Below, in pieces: positions 4,850 through 8,472 of a DNA stretch of 8,472 bases (within the stretch, counting starts at the first letter, position 1; each line of letters opens with the position of its first letter). The notes under the pieces were generated by a model that saw nothing but the letters and a program-made list of their open reading frames with translations, did not search any database and was not told where the DNA came from. Source of the DNA: an uncultured Clostridia bacterium (lineage in GTDB: Bacteria; Bacillota; Clostridia; Christensenellales; Borkfalkiaceae); assembly GCA_947629735.1 (NCBI GenBank), contig CANREX010000060.1:1-8472 (forward strand). Reading direction: 5' to 3'. A program made the position numbers and the translations under genes.

Positions 4850-5668
4850 ATGGACAGCAGTTTGAAGGAAAAGGTAACGCCCGTAAAATGTATTTATGCC
4901 GTCTTTCTCGCGGCGGAAGCGGCGATATTTTTGGCGTTCAACGTAATGGCGGCAGTCACGCCCGCCGACCCCGTCTATTTAAAGTACTCGGGGGTTTTAT
5001 TATGTTTGGCGATTTCCGCGATAATGATATATTTTTACGGCGCGGACGGGGCGATAGTGACCTGCGCGATAGCGTTTACGGCGGTTTCAGATTTCTTCAT
5101 ACTCGTCAAAGACAGCCATTACGAGATAGGCGTCACCACGTTTTTTGTCGCGCAGTGCGTCTATTTTTTCAGACTGTATTTCAAGAGAATGAACGCGCGT
5201 GTGCGGTTTGGGAAGTTTAACGTGCGCGCGCTGTATATCTCGCTCGTTTTGCGCACCGCGTTGATTTTTGCGACCTTGCTTTCGCTCGCCCTGACGGTCG
5301 GGCTGAATTATCTGCTGTGCGCGTGCACGTTCTATTTCATCACGCTGCTTTGCAACTGCGCGGACGCGCTTTTCACGGTGCGGGGCGGGCTCAAAAACAT
5401 ACTTTTCGCCATAGGGCTATTGCTTTTCGTGTGCTGTGACGTCTGCGTAGGTCTGCACAATTTCGGCTCGGTGCTGGGCGTGAATTTGCCCGCGTGGCTC
5501 ATCTCCTTCGTGAGATACGCGATATGGATATTCTATCTGCCCTCTCAGGCGCTGATAGTCTGCTCGCTCGGACATGGGATAGTCGGCGCGGACGGTCGGC
5601 GGAAAAAAGCGGAGAGCGCGGACGACGTCTCAAAAGAGGGCGTCCGAAAAGAAGAAATCGGCAAATAA
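4850..5668 (+). CDS. YhhN/TMEM86-like membrane protein, possible lysoplasmalogenase
   Basis: The YhhN/TMEM86 family hydrolyses the vinyl-ether bond of lysoplasmalogens, releasing a fatty aldehyde and a glycerophospho-headgroup at the membrane. The 272-residue product has about eight hydrophobic helices (near 13-36, 43-63, 68-86, 94-112, 127-147, 152-172, 183-202 and 215-240) and a charged cytoplasmic-type tail. The family's two intramembrane Asp positions appear as Asp81 (AVSDFFILV) and Asp197 (FVCCDVCVGL). FFVAQCVYFFRLY and WIFYLPSQALIVCSL fit the family's 'FxxxHxxY' and 'YxxAQ' regions with substitutions (Gln for His). Length is near or slightly above the family norm of about 210-240. The start has no good Shine-Dalgarno, so its exact position is uncertain. 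It stands alone between the polysaccharide and hydrogenase units. An uncharacterised multi-pass membrane protein is the alternative. Confidence 0.6.
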   Translation: MDSSLKEKVTPVKCIYAVFLAAEAAIFLAFNVMAAVTPADPVYLKYSGVLLCLAISAIMIYFYGADGAIVTCAIAFTAVSDFFILVKDSHYEIGVTTFFVAQCVYFFRLYFKRMNARVRFGKFNVRALYISLVLRTALIFATLLSLALTVGLNYLLCACTFYFITLLCNCADALFTVRGGLKNILFAIGLLLFVCCDVCVGLHNFGSVLGVNLPAWLISFVRYAIWIFYLPSQALIVCSLGHGIVGADGRRKKAESADDVSKEGVRKEEIGK

Positions 5669-5713
5669 GGAAAATAATTTTCCGCGCGGGCGCGATAATT
5701 TTGAAAAAGCGGG

Positions 5714-5742
5714 TTGATTAAAGCGCGCGGGTGTGATATAAT
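5714..5742 (+). promoter_or_regulatory. Promoter of the [FeFe] hydrogenase gene
   Basis: -35 TTGATT (5714-5719; 4 of 6) and a perfect -10 TATAAT (5737-5742) are 17 bp apart, with an extended -10 TG at 5734-5735. The predicted leader of about 45 nt begins with a small hairpin GGGAAG/CTTCCC (5754-5759 with 5766-5771). A ribosome-binding site GAGG (5784-5787) lies 7 bp before the ATG at 5795. Confidence 0.8.
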
Positions 5743-5794
5743 TTCAGCGTAGGGGGAAGATTCACCTTCCCGCAGCATAAAATGAGGTCTATCT

Positions 5795-7312
5795 ATGAAA
5801 GAACAAAGCGTTGTAACCGAGCTCCGCAGGAAGATATTTGCGGAAGTCGCGAGCGTTGCGTACGATTCGGAGGATATCGCGGACGATATAGAGGCTATTC
5901 CCTATAAGATCACGCCCTCCGAAGAGCCCGTGTACAGGGAGAGTATCTACCGCGAAAGGCAGATAGCGGCGGAACGCGTCCGCCTCGCAATGGGGCTTTC
6001 TCTCCGCCCCGCAAACAAGCCCGTCCACATAACCGCGGGCATAAACGAGAGCAACATTTCGGATAAATATTACGAGCCGCCTTTGATGCAGGTCATACCC
6101 TCCGCGTGCGACAAGTGCCCCGACAACGAGTACGAAGTCACCAACATGTGCCGCAACTGCGTGGCTCATTCGTGTATAAAGAGCTGCCCCAAGGGCGCGA
6201 TATCTATCGTGAACGGCAAGTCGTTCATAGACAAGTCGAAGTGCATACGCTGCGGCAGGTGCAAGGCGGCGTGCCCCTACGACGCGATAGCGCATAAGGT
6301 GCGCCCCTGCGCCGCGGCGTGCGGGGTAAAGGCGATTTCCTCCGACGAGTACGGCAGGGCGCATATAAACAATGACGTCTGCGTGGCTTGCGGTCAGTGT
6401 ATGTCCGCCTGTCCGTTCGGCGCGATAGCCGATAAATCGCAGATATTCCAGCTGATACAGGCGCTCAAAAAGGGCGATAAGATAATCGCCGCCGTCGCGC
6501 CCGCAATCGCAGGTCAGTTCGGCGCGAACTCCTCTCTCGCAAAGATAAAGACGGCGCTCATAAAATTGGGCTTCGAGGACATGTACGAGGTGGCGGAAGG
6601 CGCGGACCTCGGGTGCATAGCGGAAGCAAATCACTATGTAAAGGAGGTCGCGACGGGCAAACTGCCTTTCCTCCTCACGAGCTGCTGTCCCGCGTGGGCG
6701 GTGCTCGCAAAGACACAGTTCCCCGACTTCGTGGCGGAAGTCTCGCAGGAGCTTACTCCCATGGTCGCCACGGCGAGGAAGATAAAAGAACAGATTCCCG
6801 ACGCCCGCGTCGTGTTCATAGGACCGTGCGCGGCGAAAAAGCTGGAAGCGATGCGCACGTCTATGCGCAGCTTCGTGGATTTCGTCCTGACGTTTGAAGA
6901 ACTTGCGGGAATGTTCGTCTCCCGCGGGATAAACGTCGAGGAGCTGGAAGAGACCCCGCTCAGGATAACGCACACTACGGGCGCGGGCAGGGGCTATGCC
7001 GTAGCCGGCGGCGTCGCTGCGGCGATAGAGAGGACGGTCAAGCAGTACTACCCCGAAACGGAAGTCAATATCTACCATGCGGAAGGCTTAGCGGACTGCA
7101 AAAAGATGCTCACCCTCGCAAAGGCGGGCAAGATAAAGGGCTGCCTTATAGAGGGAATGGGCTGTCCCGGCGGCTGCGTGGCGGGCGTGGGAACGATAAT
7201 TCCCCCCGAGAGGGCGAAAACCCTCGTGGAGAATTTCTCCAAGTCGAGCGAATCGCAGATACCCAAGGAAGAGTGGCTGGAATTCGCCGAAAGGCTCACG
7301 AAAATGAAATAA
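5795..7312 (+). CDS. Monomeric [FeFe] hydrogenase, group B type
   Basis: Catalyses 2H+ + 2e- <-> H2 in the cytoplasm; group B enzymes are thought to take electrons from ferredoxin during fermentation. Sixteen N-terminal cysteines could bind four [4Fe-4S] clusters: C105/C108, C119/C122/C127/C131, C150/C153/C156/C160, C172/C176 and C196/C199/C202/C206. The H-cluster motifs follow. L1 is TSCCPAW (295-301), with Ala where group A has Gly. L2 is GPCAAKKLE (343-351), with Gly for the Met of group A but CxxKxxE kept. L3 is EGMGCPGGC (453-461). By analogy with clostridial CpI, the H-cluster ligands would be C298, C345, C457 and C461, and C297 the proton-relay Cys. These substitutions are the recognised group-B pattern. 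The N-terminal segment (about 1-100), with VYRESIYRERQI, is also typical of the family. It has its own promoter and terminator. The maturases HydE, HydF and HydG it would need are not in this window. No signal peptide or membrane helix. Confidence 0.95.
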   Translation: MKEQSVVTELRRKIFAEVASVAYDSEDIADDIEAIPYKITPSEEPVYRESIYRERQIAAERVRLAMGLSLRPANKPVHITAGINESNISDKYYEPPLMQVIPSACDKCPDNEYEVTNMCRNCVAHSCIKSCPKGAISIVNGKSFIDKSKCIRCGRCKAACPYDAIAHKVRPCAAACGVKAISSDEYGRAHINNDVCVACGQCMSACPFGAIADKSQIFQLIQALKKGDKIIAAVAPAIAGQFGANSSLAKIKTALIKLGFEDMYEVAEGADLGCIAEANHYVKEVATGKLPFLLTSCCPAWAVLAKTQFPDFVAEVSQELTPMVATARKIKEQIPDARVVFIGPCAAKKLEAMRTSMRSFVDFVLTFEELAGMFVSRGINVEELEETPLRITHTTGAGRGYAVAGGVAAAIERTVKQYYPETEVNIYHAEGLADCKKMLTLAKAGKIKGCLIEGMGCPGGCVAGVGTIIPPERAKTLVENFSKSSESQIPKEEWLEFAERLTKMK

Positions 7313-7339
7313 TAGGCGTTTATAAAAATAAAGGTGCTT

Positions 7340-7379
7340 AAAAAAGCGCGCCGTGCGTTAAATGACGCACGGCGCGCTT
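7340..7379. terminator. Hairpin terminator between the hydrogenase gene and prmA
   Basis: A perfect 15-bp stem (7344-7358 with 7365-7379) has loop TAAATG and follows the hydrogenase stop by about 30 bp. Rightward, the T-run is weak (TTGCTATTTT). Leftward, the stem is followed by six T's, so by tract quality it is stronger against leftward transcription. It probably ends the hydrogenase transcript and insulates both directions. Confidence 0.75.
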
Positions 7380-7406
7380 GCTATTTTCGCGGCGGTATGT
7401 TAAAAT
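7378..7406 (+). promoter_or_regulatory. Probable promoter of prmA-rsmE
   Basis: -35 TTGCTA (7378-7383; 4 of 6) and -10 TAAAAT (7401-7406; 5 of 6) are 17 bp apart, with an extended -10 TG two bases before the -10. The -35 overlaps the last two bases of the preceding terminator stem. A ribosome-binding site AAGAGGT (7424-7430) precedes the ATG at 7438. Confidence 0.55.
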
Positions 7407-7437
7407 AATTGCGAGTTTGACATAAGAGGTCGCGCAT

Positions 7438-8379
7438 ATGAAATTTACAGAGCTCACCGTGCACACCACCACGGAAGGCAGCGAGCTTATCGCCGATATT
7501 TTCTGGCGGTACACGGGCTACGGCGTCGCAATATCGGACGTGAAGGACGTCATCGCGCTGCAAAGGGACAAGACCACCTATTGGGACTATATGGATGACA
7601 ACCTCACGGAAGGCGAGGGCGGCGAAGTCCTCGTCAAGGCGTTTATCGCGCTCGACGAGACGGAAAAAGTCCTGCCGCTTATCCGCAGGGATATAGAGGA
7701 AATGCAAAAAAACTGCGGCGGCGCGCTTCCTCTCGGCTCTCTCGAAACGACAAAGCGGGAAGTCGAGGGCGACGATTGGATAGAGATCTGGCGCAAGCAC
7801 TTCAAGCCCATAAAGCTCGGCGGCGTAGTCGTCTGCCCCGAGTGGATAGAATACGAAAAACAGGCGGGCGAAGAGGTCGTAAAGCTCGATAACAACATGG
7901 CGTTCGGCACGGGCGAGCACGAGACGACGGCGATGTGCGTCAGACTTCTTCAAAAGTATATCCGCAGCGACAGCGTGTGCATAGACGTGGGCTGCGGAAG
8001 CGGAATTTTGGGCATATCCGCTATAAAGTTGGGGGCGAAATTCGCATATCTTACGGACATCGACTATGTCGCCGTGGAGAGCGCAAAGCACAACGCGGAA
8101 ATAAACGGCGTGAGCGATAAAGTCACCGTGGCGCAGTCGAACCTTTTAAATGACAGCAGCTTAAAAGGCGACATAATGCTCGCCAATATCACGGCGGAAA
8201 TTCTCGTCGGGCTCGCCCCGTCTATCCCCAAAAATCTGAAAGAGGGCGGCACGCTTATCCTTAGCGGGATAATAGAAAGCCGCCTCGACATGGTTATGCG
8301 CGCCTTTTCGGCGCAGGGGTTGAGCCTTAAAGACACCCTTCGCGAGGGGGAGTGGATTGCCCTCGCCTTTTCGCTATGA
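7438..8379 (+). CDS. prmA: Ribosomal protein L11 methyltransferase
   Basis: Uses S-adenosylmethionine to trimethylate amino groups of ribosomal protein L11 in the cytoplasm. The 313-residue product has the family layout: an N-terminal substrate-binding domain (about 1-100), a linker with WIEIWRKHFKP (about 118-128), and a Rossmann-like methyltransferase domain. Motifs are MAFGTGEHETT (about 154-164), the SAM-binding DVGCGSGILGIS (about 183-194), an acidic end of strand 2 (TDIDY), LANITAEIL (the family's N-x-[IL] catalytic-loop position) and LSGII. Length is normal. The ATG is supported by GAGG 8 bp upstream. The stop overlaps the start of rsmE by 4 bp (ATGA, 8376-8379), indicating translational coupling of two ribosome-modification enzymes, a common arrangement in Firmicutes. 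Confidence 0.96.
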   Translation: MKFTELTVHTTTEGSELIADIFWRYTGYGVAISDVKDVIALQRDKTTYWDYMDDNLTEGEGGEVLVKAFIALDETEKVLPLIRRDIEEMQKNCGGALPLGSLETTKREVEGDDWIEIWRKHFKPIKLGGVVVCPEWIEYEKQAGEEVVKLDNNMAFGTGEHETTAMCVRLLQKYIRSDSVCIDVGCGSGILGISAIKLGAKFAYLTDIDYVAVESAKHNAEINGVSDKVTVAQSNLLNDSSLKGDIMLANITAEILVGLAPSIPKNLKEGGTLILSGIIESRLDMVMRAFSAQGLSLKDTLREGEWIALAFSL

Positions 8380-8472
8380 GCGTTCCCCACAGATTTTTCA
8401 CACAAAAAATAGACTACCCCGAAGAGCGGGAAGTCGTCCTATCGGGCGAGGAATTCACCCACGCCAAGACGG
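8376..8472 (+). CDS. rsmE: 16S rRNA m3U1498 methyltransferase RsmE, N-terminal part (cut by window edge)
   Basis: RsmE methylates N3 of U1498 in 16S rRNA of the 30S subunit. Only the first 32 codons are in the window. They read MSVPHRFFT, then EVVLSGEEFTHAKT, matching the start of the family's PUA-like RNA-binding domain ('PRFFV...V.LsgeeahH'). The start overlaps the prmA stop by 4 bp, and rsmE is the usual neighbour of prmA. The catalytic SPOUT-fold domain lies beyond the right edge. Confidence 0.85.
   Translation, partial: MSVPHRFFTQKIDYPEEREVVLSGEEFTHAKT

Noticed and set aside
5669..5701. Terminator after the 4850 gene: palindrome GGAAAAT-A-ATTTTCC and a GC block followed by ATAATTTT
   Set aside because: The palindrome is A/T-only in its core and the GC block folds into a 4-bp stem at most; too weak to call.
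5789..7078. A 429-codon open frame on the minus strand opposite the hydrogenase gene
   Set aside because: It is a shadow of the strongly supported hydrogenase frame, is Arg/Tyr-rich, lacks domain motifs, and has no ribosome-binding site or promoter.

Overview
The window looks like a chromosomal segment from an anaerobic, fermentative Firmicute, most likely a Clostridia-like gut or environmental lineage. This is inference. It rests on a monomeric group-B-type [FeFe] hydrogenase, sigma-A-type promoters with Shine-Dalgarno sites of the GGAGG type, a tRNA with an encoded CCA end, and a prmA-rsmE pair. No species can be named from the sequence alone.

Left edge (1 to about 970): the catalytic end of a tyrosine recombinase runs in from outside the window and stops about 120 bp from the 3' end of a tRNA-Leu(UAG) gene on the opposite strand. 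This is the usual layout of an integrative element sitting at the 3' end of a tRNA gene, so the element should lie to the left. Between them are a tandem 11-bp repeat and an intrinsic terminator. On the other (5') side of the tRNA the sequence carries a 101-bp tandem array. Each unit holds the 5' half of the tRNA, cut at the anticodon loop, plus a 58-61-bp spacer. This array is the most unusual structure in the window.

Noncoding DNA and a small gene (974 to 1600): a leftward promoter with a perfect palindrome between its -35 and -10 could drive the tRNA array. A rightward promoter and a duplicated ribosome-binding site precede an 88-codon gene of unknown function.

Surface polysaccharide operon (1570 to about 4690): a strong promoter and a roughly 100-nt foldable leader precede an O-antigen ligase/polymerase-family (Wzy-like) membrane protein. 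A Wzz-like chain-length regulator follows after 36 bp. The polymerase would join lipid-linked repeat units and the Wzz-like protein would set chain length. No glycosyltransferase, flippase or tyrosine kinase is present here. The operon ends at a 34-bp perfect palindrome and an A/T-rich repeat-bearing spacer.

Right half (4850 to the end): a multi-pass membrane protein resembling the YhhN/TMEM86 lysoplasmalogenase family is followed by the [FeFe] hydrogenase with its own consensus promoter. A hairpin terminator and a further promoter lead into prmA (ribosomal protein L11 methyltransferase), which overlaps by 4 bp the start of rsmE (16S rRNA m3U1498 methyltransferase). rsmE is cut by the right edge. 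These right-hand genes look like ordinary core genome; the accessory character is concentrated in the first 1.3 kb.
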